This document shows positions 37,821-38,538 of a stretch of DNA of 38,538 nt, piece by piece (within the stretch, counting starts at the first letter, position 1; every line of letters starts with the position of its first letter). Origin of the DNA: Fusobacteriaceae bacterium (GTDB lineage: Bacteria; Fusobacteriota; Fusobacteriia; Fusobacteriales; Fusobacteriaceae); the NCBI GenBank assembly GCA_031272945.1, contig JAISST010000007.1, forward strand, positions 1 to 38,538, in the 5' to 3' direction. Below the pieces are notes generated by a model. That model did no database searches, had not been told where the DNA came from, and was given only the letters and a program-made list of their open reading frames with translations. The translations under genes and the position numbers were made by a program.

Positions 37821-38538
37821 TCAGTTTCTTCTTTTTCCGAAGATTCTCAGCGCATAGAGAAACAGGTTGATAAAATCAAGATAGAGTTCCAGGGCTCCGA
37901 TGATTCCCATTTTTGCAGCCATGGCGGGATCCTCCCGGATCAGCTCCTCAGACCAACGCTTGATCCTGTTGACGTCATAGGCGATCAAAAGCGTGAATAT
38001 GGCTACTCCTGCTACGGTCCCGATCCAGTACAGGGTGGAGGCGTTCAAGAAGAGATTGACTACCGAAAGGAGGATCAGGGACAAAAGTCCGATCATGAAA
38101 AACTTTCCATAGCCCCGCAGATCTTCCTTTGTAAGATAACCGTAGACAGATAGCGCCGCGAAGATCGTCAGGGTGATCGCAAAGGTATAAAGTACGCTTG
38201 CGGGACTGTACAGAGCCCCTACGTAGGCAAAGGTCACGCCGGTCAGGGCCGAGTATAAATAAAAGAGAATCACGGCCGTCACAAAAGAAATTTTCCGGAT
38301 GGAAAAACTCAGGAATAAAACGACGACAAGTTGAATTACGCCGATAACCCGGACGTCTCTGATCGCAAAGAATATCCTCCGGTCAAAGAACAGAAAATAG
38401 ACGGCAACCGCCGCGGGTACCAGAATGCCCATAGTCATATGCAAAAACGATTTGCGCAGAAAATGAAAACCCGACAAATCCACAGTGGTTTCTTGAATTT
38501 CCGCGGGATTATACCCGTCTTCCCTTTGATAACCTTCC
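37821..38538 (-). CDS. Bax inhibitor-1 (BI-1/YccA) family membrane protein, 5' end beyond window
   Basis: Multi-TM; FAYVGALYSPASVLYTFAITLTIFAALSVYGYLTKEDLRGYGKFFMIGLLSLI, LYLDFINLFLYALRIFG. The frame stays open upstream of GTG 38483 to the window edge (EGYQREDGYNPAEIQETTVDLSG). Confidence 0.88.
   Translation of the reverse strand, partial: EGYQREDGYNPAEIQETTVDLSGFHFLRKSFLHMTMGILVPAAVAVYFLFFDRRIFFAIRDVRVIGVIQLVVVLFLSFSIRKISFVTAVILFYLYSALTGVTFAYVGALYSPASVLYTFAITLTIFAALSVYGYLTKEDLRGYGKFFMIGLLSLILLSVVNLFLNASTLYWIGTVAGVAIFTLLIAYDVNRIKRWSEELIREDPAMAAKMGIIGALELYLDFINLFLYALRIFGKRRN

Noticed and set aside
1-38538. Mobile elements, CRISPR arrays, tRNA and rRNA genes
   Set aside because: No transposase/integrase-like ORF, no regularly spaced repeats, and no tRNA- or rRNA-like sequence was recognised by eye; a tRNAscan or repeat finder could still be run.

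Overview
This 38.5 kb window is protein-coding and gene-dense. I saw no rRNA, tRNA, CRISPR array or transposase. Left to right (+ unless noted): 3' part of a bacterial alpha-2-macroglobulin gene (thioester GCVEQ) - SPFH protein with three zinc ribbons - zinc-ribbon membrane protein - TPM-domain protein - penicillin-binding protein 1C - LolC/E-type permease - LolD-type ATPase - DhaL/DhaK-type kinase pair plus small VOC-like protein - long-form HPF. Then on the minus strand: asparaginase II family, a nine-gene histidine operon (hisZ-G-D-C-B-H-A-F-IE), a flavodiiron protein (FprA), and a three-domain fusion acyl-CoA dehydrogenase / EtfA C-terminal domain / rubredoxin. A Crp/Fnr-type regulator is divergent from the fusion. 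Then + : MtnN, FolC, a DivIC-like small protein, a tandem HPr kinase/phosphorylase-like protein with two HprK copies in one ORF, NrnA-type DHH phosphoesterase, minimal SepF, FtsW/RodA, AsnS, N-acetylmuramoyl-L-alanine amidase and a YhhQ-type transporter. Last, on minus: a hypothetical anchored protein, a stand-alone outer-membrane barrel and a BI-1 family protein running off the right edge. The gene mix (SepF, HprK, short HisG+HisZ with Lol, PBP1C, A2M and an outer-membrane barrel) suggests an anaerobic diderm, possibly Fusobacteria-like; this is inference only. Top candidates for something new: (1) the tandem HprK whose halves show complementary motif loss and an internal ribosome-binding site; (2) the ACAD-EtfA-rubredoxin fusion next to FprA, with a palindrome placed at -41.5 of its predicted promoter and over the -35 of the divergent Crp/Fnr gene; (3) the A2M/SPFH/zinc-ribbon/TPM/PBP1C envelope cluster.
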